Below are positions 14,312-21,304 of a stretch of 21,455 nucleotides of DNA, piece after piece (the stretch's first letter is position 1; every line of letters begins with the position of its first letter). Location of the stretch: contig DATIWX010000106.1 in NCBI GenBank assembly GCA_035519135.1, forward strand, positions 1 through 21,455, written 5' to 3'. This DNA comes from VBDM01 sp035519135 (GTDB lineage: Bacteria > Pseudomonadota > Gammaproteobacteria > Burkholderiales > SG8-39). The notes beneath the pieces were generated by a model that ran no database searches, was not told the DNA's origin, and saw nothing but the letters and a program-made list of their open reading frames with translations. The position numbers and the translations under genes are program-made.

Positions 14312-14336
14312 ATCGTAGCGGATTTTTCGCTATCAT
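14312..14336. promoter_or_regulatory. Compact divergent promoter region for xth and the Pht5-like gene
   Basis: In the 40-bp gap between the two start codons are TACGAT on the minus strand (14317-14312, 9 nt before ATG 14302) and TATCAT on the plus strand (14331-14336, 6 nt before ATG 14343). Neither gene has a Shine-Dalgarno or a clear -35. Both are candidates for leaderless transcription from abutting promoters. Confidence 0.3.
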
Positions 14337-14342
14337 CGCGCC

Positions 14343-15332
14343 ATGTCGAAGCTGAGCCTCACGATCGCCACCACCGACTACGACCACTTCCGCGATTTCA
14401 GGACGGGCGCGGTCCAGGCCGAGGGCATCGACCACAACTGGCTCACCCTGGGACATCACGAGTGCTTCGCGCGCTTCACCGCCAACCGGGAGTTCGACCT
14501 GTCGGAGCTGTCCTTCGCCAAGTTCGCCGCGCAGGTGACGCGTGACGACGCCGACATCATCGGCCTGCCGGTGGTGTGCTCGCGCTTGTTCCGCTTCAGC
14601 TCGTTCTACATAAACAAGAAGAGCGGAATAAAGACGATTACCGACCTGAAAGGCAGGAAGGTCGGTTCGCCCGAGTGGGCACACTCGGCGGCGGTATACA
14701 TGCGCGGCTGGATGCACAACGACGCGGGCGTGAAGCTCGAGGAGGTGCACTGGGTCCAGGCCGGGGCGAATTCGCCGGGCCGCGAGGAGAAAGTCGAGCT
14801 GCATCTTCCCGCCGGCGTCAAGCTCACGCGCATCGCCGACAAGTCGCTGTCGCAGCTGCTCGCGGCGGGCGAGATCGACTGCGCCATCATCGCGCGCCCG
14901 CCGGCCTGTTTCCTCGATGGCCATCCCGACGTGGTGCGCCTTTTCCCGGACTATATCGAGATGGAAGAGGAGTACTACGAACGCACCAAGGTCTGGCCGA
15001 TCATGCACATCATCGCGATGCGCAACAGGATCGTCGACGAGCACCCCTGGGCGGCGCGCAACCTCTACAACGCCTTCCAGGAATCCAAGCGGCGCAGCGT
15101 CGAGCGTTTGCTCGATCCCGCGGTGTCGCGCTACCCGCTCGCCTGGTTGTCCACCTATGCGCGCGAGATGCGCGAGCGCTTCGGCGGCGATCCCTTTCCC
15201 TACGGCATCGAGGAGAACCGCCCGACCTGGGAGCAGATGGCCCTGTATACGCACCAGCAGGGCATCGCGCACCGGCGCTTCGCGCCGGAGGAGATCTTCC
15301 CGAAGGGCATCGAGACGAAAGTGGTGATCTGA
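14343..15332 (+). CDS. NMT1/THI5-like substrate-binding or 4,5-dihydroxyphthalate decarboxylase-like (Pht5) protein
   Basis: A 329-residue protein of the periplasmic-binding-protein type II fold, most like the group annotated 4,5-dihydroxyphthalate decarboxylase (Pht5) or ABC substrate-binding protein: SLTIATTDYDHFRDFRTGAVQAEGIDHNWL, FDLSELSFAKF, IKTITDLKGRKVGSPEWAHSAAVYMRGWMHNDAGV, GEIDCAIIARPP. There is no signal peptide, so it is predicted cytoplasmic, which favours an enzyme or sensor over a transport receptor. No transporter or phthalate genes are adjacent. A short AT-richer patch (about 14605-14650) interrupts otherwise uniform GC-rich codon use. The ATG 14343 start is set by similarity. 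Confidence 0.85.
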   Translation: MSKLSLTIATTDYDHFRDFRTGAVQAEGIDHNWLTLGHHECFARFTANREFDLSELSFAKFAAQVTRDDADIIGLPVVCSRLFRFSSFYINKKSGIKTITDLKGRKVGSPEWAHSAAVYMRGWMHNDAGVKLEEVHWVQAGANSPGREEKVELHLPAGVKLTRIADKSLSQLLAAGEIDCAIIARPPACFLDGHPDVVRLFPDYIEMEEEYYERTKVWPIMHIIAMRNRIVDEHPWAARNLYNAFQESKRRSVERLLDPAVSRYPLAWLSTYAREMRERFGGDPFPYGIEENRPTWEQMALYTHQQGIAHRRFAPEEIFPKGIETKVVI

Positions 15333-15335
15333 CGC

Positions 15336-15352
15336 TCCGGCTCAATGCCGGA
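15336..15352. terminator. Small hairpin between convergent genes
   Basis: TCCGGC-TCAAT-GCCGGA forms a 6-bp stem across the 9-nt gap between the Pht5-like gene and the RMD1-like gene, overlapping the latter's stop codon. No T-tract follows, so termination function is uncertain. Confidence 0.25.
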
Positions 15353-16112
15353 TGAAGGTCAGCGCGATCTCGATGACGATGAGCAGCACGATCGAGGCTT
15401 CCAGCAGCACCAGCCGCGAGTCCCGGGTCATGTCGAGCACGAGCTCCAGCGCTTCCTGGACGCTGCGCAGCTTGAGCTCGAGCGCGGTGTAGCGGTCGGC
15501 CAGGTCGAACTCGGCGCGCAGCTCGTGGTAGATGCGGTCGGCCGTGTAGTCGTCCCAGATGGCGTCGGGCTTATCGAGCAGGTGCAGGATCGAGAGCACC
15601 TCGTTGCGCGTGCCGATGGCGGTGCCGATGAAGCGGTGCAATTCCCGCGTCGCGAAAGGCGCCCTGCCGGCCTTCTCCAGCCGCTCGACCAGGCGATCGG
15701 TGCGGGAGAACATCTGCTCGACGATACGCTCGTAGTACTCCATCTCCCCGCTCTGGGCCATGGTCATCGCGACCACGCTCGCGCCTTCGAAGCTGAGCTT
15801 GTCCACGACCAGCGTGCCGTCCCGGACGTCGGGCCGGACGCCCGGCTCCTCGCGCACCGAGAAGGACTCTTCCGAGCCGAGCGTGAGCCCGGGGCGCGCG
15901 GCGTGCAGCCGTGCCATCTGCCTCTCGCGCTCCGCGGGAGGCGTGTTGTGGAAGACCACCGCGCCGAAGGGGTAGACGAACACCGTTCCGCCGCCGGGCG
16001 TGGTGTACCAGAGCTCGCGCGGCGTGCGCTTCGCCTCAGGAAAGGAAGCCGCGAGCTCCTTGAGAGACAGGTTCTCGACGAAGGCGACTGCGTGGAAGGT
16101 GTGCGAGGTCAT
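15342..16112 (-). CDS. RMD1/DUF155 family protein with C-terminal membrane anchor
   Basis: A 256-residue protein matching the RMD1/DUF155 family: an N-terminal alpha/beta part with TVFVYPFGAVVFHN, central LSFEGASVVAMTMAQSGEMEYYERIVEQM, a coiled region (about 140-230) and a C-terminal hydrophobic anchor (LVLLEASIVLLIVIEIALTFI, 233-253). Mitochondrial relatives (yeast RMD1, human RMND1) are membrane-bound and linked to mitochondrial translation; bacterial roles are unknown. The start is ATG 16112 with a poor ribosome site. It lies 23 nt after the ECF sigma gene on the same strand, so it may be the last gene of that operon. Confidence 0.87.
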   Translation of the reverse strand: MTSHTFHAVAFVENLSLKELAASFPEAKRTPRELWYTTPGGGTVFVYPFGAVVFHNTPPAERERQMARLHAARPGLTLGSEESFSVREEPGVRPDVRDGTLVVDKLSFEGASVVAMTMAQSGEMEYYERIVEQMFSRTDRLVERLEKAGRAPFATRELHRFIGTAIGTRNEVLSILHLLDKPDAIWDDYTADRIYHELRAEFDLADRYTALELKLRSVQEALELVLDMTRDSRLVLLEASIVLLIVIEIALTFIRH

Positions 16113-16135
16113 CTCTTGTCGTCATCGGATCCCCC

Positions 16136-17407
16136 TCATTTTACGACGCGCAGGCCCGGGTGCAGCGCCGCGGCGCGATCCAGCAGCAGCCGGATCTCGC
16201 GCGTGTTGCGCGTGAGCGAGGCCGCGCGCTCGAACTCGCCTCGCGCTTCGTCGAGGCGCCCGAGCTTCAGAAGGAAGTCCGCGCGCACGCTGGGCAGCAG
16301 GTGATAGCCCCGCAGCACAGGCTCGGCGGCGATCGCGTCGACAAGCGCGAGCCCTTCCTCCGGGCCGTAGGCCATCGAGACGGCGACCGCGCGGTTCAGC
16401 TCGACGATCGGCGAGGGCATGAGCTGGGCGAGCCCGTCGTAGAGCGCGACGATGCGCTTCCAGTCGGTGTCGGCCGGCGTGGGGGCGCGCGCGTGGCAGG
16501 CAGCGATCGCGGCCTGCAGCGTGTACGCGCCCAGCGCTCCGCCGAGCTTCTCCGCTCGCTCGAGCGCCGCGAGGCCGCGCTGCACCAGCAGGTGATCCCA
16601 GCGCGCGCGGTCCTGATCCATGAGGAGAATCGGCTCGCCCGACGGGCCGGTGCGGGCGTGCAGGCGCGACGCCTGGATTTCCATGAGCGCGACCAAGCCG
16701 TGGACCTCGGGCTCGTCGGGCGCGAGCCCGGCGAGGATGCGTCCCAGGCGCAGCGCGTCGTCGCACAGCGCGGGCCGCATCCAGTCATCGCCCGCGGTGG
16801 CCGAGTAGCCCTCGTTGAACACCAGATAGATGACTTCGAGCACGGACGATAGGCGCGCGGCGAGGTCCGCGCCGCGCGGCACCTCGAAGGGAACGCGCGC
16901 CTCGGCCAGCGTCCGCTTCGCGCGCACGATGCGCTGGGCGATGGTCGGCTCGGAAACGAGAAATGCGCGCGCGATCTCGTCGGTGGCGAGGCCGCACAGG
17001 AGCTTGAGGGTCAGCGCGGCGCGCGCCTCGGTGGAGAGCACCGGGTGGCAGGCGGTGAAGATCAGCCGCAGCAGGTCGTCGCCGATGTCGTCATCGAGAG
17101 CGGCGTCCAGGTCCGGCGTGAAGCCTTCTTCCATCTCGCGGCCGATCTCCTGGTGCTTCGCGTCGACGAGCTTGGCGTGGCGGAAGTGGTCGAGCGCGCG
17201 GTTCTTCGCCGCGGCCATGAGCCACGCGCCCGGGTTGTCGGGCACGCCCGAGGCGGGCCATTTCTCGAGCGCCGCGACCAGCGCCTCCTGCGCGAGCTCC
17301 TCGGCGAGGCCGACATCGCGCGTCATGCGCGCGAGGCCGGCGACGATCTTCGCCGACTCGATGCGCCAGACCGCGTCGATTGTCCTGTGGGGCGCCGAGG
17401 CGGCCAC
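16136..17407 (-). CDS. ECF42-type RNA polymerase sigma factor with C-terminal extension
   Basis: A 423-residue sigma factor with region 2 at about 15-85 (LAEELAQEALVAALEKWP..GVPDNPGAWLMAAAKNRALDHFR), the ECF42 hallmark DDLLRLIFTACHP at 110-122, region 4 at about 124-175 (STEARAALTLKLLCGLATDEIARAFLVSEPTIAQRIVRAKRTL), then a large helical/TPR-like extension starting LEVIYLVFNEGYSA (about 190-420) instead of an anti-sigma gene. In this group the extension is needed for activity and DGPF/YCII genes are the partners; two lie upstream here. It starts at GTG 17407, sharing one base with the stop of the DGPF gene (TAGTG), so it is translationally coupled. An in-frame extension upstream is antisense shadow. 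Confidence 0.93.
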   Translation of the reverse strand: MAASAPHRTIDAVWRIESAKIVAGLARMTRDVGLAEELAQEALVAALEKWPASGVPDNPGAWLMAAAKNRALDHFRHAKLVDAKHQEIGREMEEGFTPDLDAALDDDIGDDLLRLIFTACHPVLSTEARAALTLKLLCGLATDEIARAFLVSEPTIAQRIVRAKRTLAEARVPFEVPRGADLAARLSSVLEVIYLVFNEGYSATAGDDWMRPALCDDALRLGRILAGLAPDEPEVHGLVALMEIQASRLHARTGPSGEPILLMDQDRARWDHLLVQRGLAALERAEKLGGALGAYTLQAAIAACHARAPTPADTDWKRIVALYDGLAQLMPSPIVELNRAVAVSMAYGPEEGLALVDAIAAEPVLRGYHLLPSVRADFLLKLGRLDEARGEFERAASLTRNTREIRLLLDRAAALHPGLRVVK

Positions 17408-17838
17408 TAGCCCTTCTTGCCCTGCTTCGCGAGCCGCTCGCGCAGCGCCGGCTCGTTGCTCGCGGCCTTCTGGACGTCTTCGGGGAAGTCCTCGAACTCC
17501 TGCACCCTCCGAATCTCGATCAACTGGCCGTCGGGCATGGGAGCGCGCCTCGCCCATTCGACCGCTTCCTCCTTCGACTTCACCTGGATTATCCAGAAGC
17601 CGCCGATCACTTCCTTCGCCTCGGTGAAAGGGCCGTCGATCACCCTGGGCTTGCCGCCTGAGAAGGAGACTCGCGCGCCCATCGAGGGCGGATGCAAGCC
17701 TTCCATTGACAGCAGCACGCCGGCCTTCTGCAGGGACTCGTTGTACTTCGACATCTCGGCGACGATCTTGGCGTCCGGCATGGCGCCGGGCTTGGCCTTC
17801 TCGTAGCCCTTGGGGATCACGATCATCATGAATCTCAC
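17407..17838 (-). CDS. DGPF/YCII-related protein, copy 2
   Basis: A 143-residue protein of the YCII/DGPF family (PF03795): MRFMMIVIPKG start, PRVIDGPFTEAKEVIGGFWIIQVKSKEEAVEWARRAP with the DGPF signature near residues 68-71, and a lysine-rich tail ending GKKG. The family is a ferredoxin-like fold with a possible His/Asp catalytic pair; the function in ECF42 systems is unknown. The start is GTG 17838 behind GAGGGAG at suitable spacing. It lies 14 nt downstream of the DUF1428 gene and its stop overlaps the sigma factor start. It is related to the copy at 19437-19862, but not as a recent duplicate. Confidence 0.92.
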   Translation of the reverse strand: MRFMMIVIPKGYEKAKPGAMPDAKIVAEMSKYNESLQKAGVLLSMEGLHPPSMGARVSFSGGKPRVIDGPFTEAKEVIGGFWIIQVKSKEEAVEWARRAPMPDGQLIEIRRVQEFEDFPEDVQKAASNEPALRERLAKQGKKG

Positions 17839-17852
17839 GGGTGTCTCCCTCG

Positions 17853-18209
17853 TCAGAACCGGACCAGCGGCTTGAACCCGCCCCAGAACATGCGCTTGCC
17901 ATCGAACGGGAGCTTCTTCGGGTCCATCATGTCGGCGAGGCGCTTGTCCTTCATGACCTTCGCCATGACGCGGTCGCGCTGTGCGCGCGACTTGTAAACG
18001 ACATACGCGAATACCACGGTCTCGCCCGGCTTGAGCTTGACGCTCTGCGGGAAGGAAGTGTGCTTGCCCGGCTTCACATCGTCCGCAACGCACTCCAGAT
18101 ATTCCAGGGCGCCGTGCTCGCGCCAGACTTTGCCCGATTTGCGCGCCATGCTCTTGTAGGCCGCGAGCTTGCGCTTCGGGACGGGTACCACGACTGCGTC
18201 GACGTACAT
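17853..18209 (-). CDS. DUF1428 (YbaA-like) family protein
   Basis: A 118-residue protein matching DUF1428 throughout: MYVDAVVVPVPKRKLAAYK, VWREHGALEYLECVADDV, SFPQSVKLKPGETVVFAYVVYKSRAQRDRV, DPKKLPFDGKRMFWGGFKPLV. It is a dimeric ferredoxin-like alpha/beta-barrel fold in the same structural class as YCII; function unknown. The start ATG 18209 has GGAGG at 5-nt spacing. Operon position is between the MFS gene (28-nt gap) and the second DGPF gene (14-nt gap), which suggests DUF1428 belongs to this ECF42 system. Confidence 0.92.
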   Translation of the reverse strand: MYVDAVVVPVPKRKLAAYKSMARKSGKVWREHGALEYLECVADDVKPGKHTSFPQSVKLKPGETVVFAYVVYKSRAQRDRVMAKVMKDKRLADMMDPKKLPFDGKRMFWGGFKPLVRF

Positions 18210-18237
18210 GATTCCTCCGTTCGGTTGAGTTTGTGAG

Positions 18238-19440
18238 TCAAGCTGCGGCTGGTGAAGCTCCGACCGCTTTGGGAAAAGGCGGAAATGCCAGCGCCATCGC
18301 CACCGCGCCGAGGCCGATCGCACCCGAGTAGACGTACATCCAGGTGTACTGGCCGAAAGTGTCGAAGATCCAGCCGCCGATGGCCGGACCGGCCGCCATG
18401 CCGAGGCTCGACACCATGGCGGCGGCACCGAACACGCCGCCGAGGATCTTTTGCCCGAAGTACTCGCGTGCGAGCACCGCGTAGAGCGGCATCACGCCGC
18501 CGTAGGCGAAGCCGAACGTCGCGGCGACGGCGTAGAACTCGCCGAGTTGCCTAGCCGAGATGAAGGCGAACGCGGCGAGCGCCTGGATCGCGAGGCCGGA
18601 GATGAGGATGCGCTTCACGCCGAAGCGGTCGGCCGCCACGCCGAGCGCCAGGCGGCCGCCGAGGCCAGCGAGTCCCTCGACGCTGTAGATCGTCACCGCG
18701 GCGAGCGGAGCGAGGCCACAGGTCTGGGCATAGGTGACGGTATGGAAGATCGGGCCGGCGTGCGCCGCGCAGCAGGCGAAGAAGGTGAGCGCGAGGACGA
18801 TGAACGGCGTCGAGAAGAACGCGTCGCGCAGGCTGGTTCGCGGTCCTTCCGCCGCCGTCGGTCCGGCCGCAGGGGCCGGCGGCCGGCGCACGAAGAGCGC
18901 CGCCGGAACGAGCGTCGCCCACACCAGCACCGCGATGACGAGCTGCGCCGCCCGCCAGTCCATCTGCGTGATGAGCCATGCCGACAGCGGCGACATGGTC
19001 ATCGGCGCGACGCCGACGCCGACCGAGACCAGCGACACGGCGAGGCCGCGATGCCCGCTGATCCAGCCCATGACGGCGGCGATCATCGGCGAGAAGAAGC
19101 TGCCGACGGCGATGCCCACCAGCAGGCCGAACGCCAGCTGGAACTGGAGCGCGGTCTGCGCATGGCTCGCGAGGAAGAGGCCTGAGCCCAGGAGCATCGC
19201 GCCCGCGAGCACCACGGGCCGCGGTCCGATGCGGTCGCTGAGCGCGCCCCAGCCGAAGCCGGCCGCGCCCATCGCGAGGAAGTTGAGCGTCATGGCGGTC
19301 GACACCGCCGTCGTCGACCAGCCGGTCGCCTCGGTGATCGGCCGCAGGAACACCGCGAGCGAGAACATCGCGCCGACGGCGATGCAGCTCATGAAGGCGC
19401 CGAGCGCCACCATCACCCAGCCGTACCGTGGCTCCTTCAT
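18238..19440 (-). CDS. Major facilitator superfamily transporter
   Basis: A 400-residue, twelve-segment MFS carrier. It starts MKEPRYGWVMVALGAFMSC and carries motif A between segments 2 and 3 (GALSDRIGPRPVV), a shorter version in the second half (GVAADRFGVKR), and a central loop rich in Pro/Ala (about 195-215). The layout resembles oxalate/formate or monocarboxylate-type carriers (OFA/MCT); the substrate and direction are unknown. The start ATG 19440 overlaps the stop of the first DGPF gene by 4 nt (ATGA) and has AAGGAAG upstream, so it is coupled to that gene. Its place in an ECF42 operon suggests efflux or uptake tied to the sigma factor response. Confidence 0.9.
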   Translation of the reverse strand: MKEPRYGWVMVALGAFMSCIAVGAMFSLAVFLRPITEATGWSTTAVSTAMTLNFLAMGAAGFGWGALSDRIGPRPVVLAGAMLLGSGLFLASHAQTALQFQLAFGLLVGIAVGSFFSPMIAAVMGWISGHRGLAVSLVSVGVGVAPMTMSPLSAWLITQMDWRAAQLVIAVLVWATLVPAALFVRRPPAPAAGPTAAEGPRTSLRDAFFSTPFIVLALTFFACCAAHAGPIFHTVTYAQTCGLAPLAAVTIYSVEGLAGLGGRLALGVAADRFGVKRILISGLAIQALAAFAFISARQLGEFYAVAATFGFAYGGVMPLYAVLAREYFGQKILGGVFGAAAMVSSLGMAAGPAIGGWIFDTFGQYTWMYVYSGAIGLGAVAMALAFPPFPKAVGASPAAA

Positions 19441-19862
19441 GATTTCTTCCTTGCGCGTTCCTTCTCCATCTCGCGGAAGCGCTCTATGCCTTCGCTGTCG
19501 CCGAAATCCTCCAGCTCGAAGAACTGCCGCACCTCGATCTCGGCCTCGCCCCCGTCGATCGACGGGTTGGGGTAGCGCCGCGCCCACTCCATCGCCTCCT
19601 CGCGCGACTTCACCTGGATGATGGTATATCCGGCGATCAGCTCCTTCGCCTCGGCGAAGGGCCCGTCGATCACAGTGCGCTTTGCGCCCGAGTACTTCAC
19701 GCGCCAGCCCTTGGAGCTCGCTTGCAGCCCCGAGGCATCGAGCAGAACGCCCGCCTTGTGCAGCTCCTCGTGATATCTCTGCATCTCCGAAATGAGCTTC
19801 TCGGGGGGCATCACGCCCTTTTCACTGTCCTTGGTGGCTTTCACGATCATCATGAATCGCAT
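19437..19862 (-). CDS. DGPF/YCII-related protein, copy 1
   Basis: A 141-residue YCII-family protein: MRFMMIVKATK, RTVIDGPFAEAKELIAGYTIIQVKSREEAMEWARRYPNP, then EIEVRQFFELEDFG and a basic end. The DGPF signature is intact. The start ATG 19862 has AAGGAG at about 8-nt spacing. It is the first gene of the unit DGPF-MFS-DUF1428-DGPF-sigma and is directly behind the ECF42-type promoter at 19913-19939. Two different DGPF proteins in one operon may form a heteromer; this is inference. Confidence 0.92.
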   Translation of the reverse strand: MRFMMIVKATKDSEKGVMPPEKLISEMQRYHEELHKAGVLLDASGLQASSKGWRVKYSGAKRTVIDGPFAEAKELIAGYTIIQVKSREEAMEWARRYPNPSIDGGEAEIEVRQFFELEDFGDSEGIERFREMEKERARKKS

Positions 19863-19912
19863 GGTCTTTCTCCTTGGGTCGGGAGCAAGGAAAGCCCTGC
19901 TCACAACTCTAC

Positions 19913-19939
19913 GACGAACGGGTTACAGCGAAATCGACA
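19913..19939 (-). promoter_or_regulatory. ECF42-type promoter (TGTCGA-N17-CGTC)
   Basis: On the minus strand TGTCGA (19939-19934) is followed after exactly 17 bp by CGTC (19916-19913). ECF42 promoters described in Streptomyces venezuelae have, as I recall, TGTCGA at -35 and CGA/TC at -10. Transcription would start near 19906, giving a leader of about 45 nt before the DGPF start at 19862. It predicts autoregulation, since the sigma gene is the fifth gene of this unit. Confidence 0.7.
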
Positions 19940-19984
19940 AGGCCGCTGATTCTTTTTGGGGATACGCCTAAGTAATTGAAACAG

Positions 19985-20887
19985 CTAGGCCTTCGCCAGA
20001 TAAGCCTGCAGGCGGCCGAGGTGCTGCTTCAGGCCTTCGAAGGCGCCGTAGGTCTCAATCACGTGGGTGCGGGCCTCGGCCGTGGCGAAGACCATGCGCA
20101 TGTCGATCCTGGTCTTGCCACCCAAGTCGGCGAAGGTGACGGTCACGTGGTGACTCAGCGGCTCGACGTCGTCGCCGCCACCAAGGGTGTACACCAGGCG
20201 CCCGGGCTCGACCACTTCGAGGTAGGTGACCTTGTTCTGGTAGTCGCGTCCGTCCGGGCCGTGCATGACGTAGCGCCACACTCCGCCGGGCTTCAATTCC
20301 ATGGCGTAGGTGGTCGTAGTGAAACCGTTCGGTCCCCACCATTTCGCGATGTGCTCCGGATCGGTCCACACCTTCCACACGAGCTCGCGCGGCGCATCGA
20401 GGATTCGCGTCGCAGCGATCTCGCGATCGCCCACGAGCTTCTCGCTGCGCCGCGTCTCGACGAAGGTCTTGAGCGAGCCGGTGATCTCGGTCCAGCCCCG
20501 GAGGAAGTTCGTCTTCGCGAACGCGGCGATCGGCGCGAAGGTCTCGAGGCCGGTGTGGGTCAGCCGGAGCCGCGTTCTCTTCCCCTCGGCGAATAGCTCG
20601 AAGGTGACCAAGGAATCGCCCGCGTAGCCCTCGTAGCGCCAGGTGTAGGCGAGCCGCTTCCCGGGAACGGCTTCGGTCACCTTGCAGCGATGGATGTACG
20701 GCTTGCCCCCGCCGGTGAACTGGAACTCGAAGCCGACGCGCGGCTCGAACTCGCGGACGTCGAACGACCAATGCTTGATGTCGTCCGTGTCGGTGAGGGC
20801 CTTCCACACCAGCGCGACGGGCGCGTCGAAAACGCGCTCGACGACGAGCGGCTCGTCCTTCGTCGCCAGGTTACTTTTTGCGGTCAT
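19985..20887 (-). CDS. Tandem SRPBCC (AHSA1-like) two-domain protein
   Basis: A 300-residue protein made of two START/SRPBCC domains of the Aha1-C-like (AHSA1) group. Domain 1 covers about 12-148 (LVVERVFDAPVALVWKALTDTDDIKHWSF ... FLRGWTEITGSLKTFVE) and domain 2 about 155-300 (EIAATRILDAPRELVWKVWTDPEHIAKWWGP ... AFEGLKQHLGRLQAYLAK). These usually occur as separate genes beside an ArsR regulator; here they are fused. The fold forms a hydrophobic ligand pocket; the ligand is unknown. The start overlaps the ArsR 3' end by 17 nt, with GGAG upstream. The downstream gap to the ECF42 promoter has no clear terminator. Confidence 0.92.
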   Translation of the reverse strand: MTAKSNLATKDEPLVVERVFDAPVALVWKALTDTDDIKHWSFDVREFEPRVGFEFQFTGGGKPYIHRCKVTEAVPGKRLAYTWRYEGYAGDSLVTFELFAEGKRTRLRLTHTGLETFAPIAAFAKTNFLRGWTEITGSLKTFVETRRSEKLVGDREIAATRILDAPRELVWKVWTDPEHIAKWWGPNGFTTTTYAMELKPGGVWRYVMHGPDGRDYQNKVTYLEVVEPGRLVYTLGGGDDVEPLSHHVTVTFADLGGKTRIDMRMVFATAEARTHVIETYGAFEGLKQHLGRLQAYLAKA

Positions 20888-21236
20888 CTCTCTTCTCCTT
20901 GCGTTGATTGTCCTTGCGCTGCAGCTCCTTGAGGTAGCGGTCGAGCTTGTCGAGGCTCTCCTCCCAGTGGCGCCGGTAGACCTCGACCCAGTCTGCGACG
21001 CCCTTGAGCGGGTTGGCCTGCAGCCGGCAGGGCCGCCACTGCGCCTCGCGGCCGCGCTCGATCAGGCCGGCGCGCTCGAGCACCTTCAGGTGCCTGGACA
21101 CGGCGGGGAGGCTGATGTCGAAGGGCTCCGCGAGCTCGAGCACCGAGGTTTCGCCCGAAGCGAGGCGCGCGAGGATCGCGCGCCGGGTGGGATCGGCGAG
21201 GGCGGCGAAGGTGGCGCTGAGGCGGTCGGTGTCCAT
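20871..21236 (-). CDS. ArsR-family transcriptional regulator
   Basis: A 121-residue winged-helix repressor: FAALADPTRRAILARLASGETSVLELAEPFDISLPAVSRHLKVLERAGLIERGREAQWRPCRL. The HTH is at about 31-55. No CxC or similar metal site is present in helix 3, so it is not a typical arsenic/metal sensor. This is the ArsR type paired with SRPBCC genes. The C-terminus is a long Lys/Arg/Asp-rich helix. It starts at ATG 21236 without a Shine-Dalgarno and is first in a two-gene unit with the tandem SRPBCC protein, preceded by a palindromic operator. Confidence 0.93.
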   Translation of the reverse strand: MDTDRLSATFAALADPTRRAILARLASGETSVLELAEPFDISLPAVSRHLKVLERAGLIERGREAQWRPCRLQANPLKGVADWVEVYRRHWEESLDKLDRYLKELQRKDNQRKEKRDDRKK

Positions 21237-21242
21237 GGATTG

Positions 21243-21283
21243 TATTTAACTAAAAGGTTAAATAACAGACGGCGCCTTGTCAA
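21243..21283 (-). promoter_or_regulatory. ArsR promoter with palindromic operator TATTTAAC-N6-GTTAAATA
   Basis: A perfect 8-bp inverted repeat (21243-21250 and 21257-21264) with 6-bp spacer lies 6 bp before the arsR start. Upstream on the minus strand is a perfect -35 TTGACA (21283-21278); 17 bp later TAACCT serves as a weak -10 inside the operator. Repressor bound here would block the polymerase, giving autorepression. Confidence 0.65.
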
Positions 21284-21304
21284 GAGGACTGCCGGCAGGT
21301 AGGG

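Noticed and set aside
13530..15272. Minus-strand frame of about 580 codons
   Set aside because: It spans xth in another frame and the antisense of the Pht5-like gene; no coherent protein features.
16136..17902. Longer version of the ECF42 gene with an N-terminal extension
   Set aside because: The extra part is an out-of-frame reading of the DGPF gene; the GTG at 17407 coupled to its stop gives the normal family length.
21290..21299. Palindrome CTGCCGGCAG between the permease end and arsR
   Set aside because: Short, self-complementary GC-rich sequence without loop or T-tract; too weak to call a terminator or operator.
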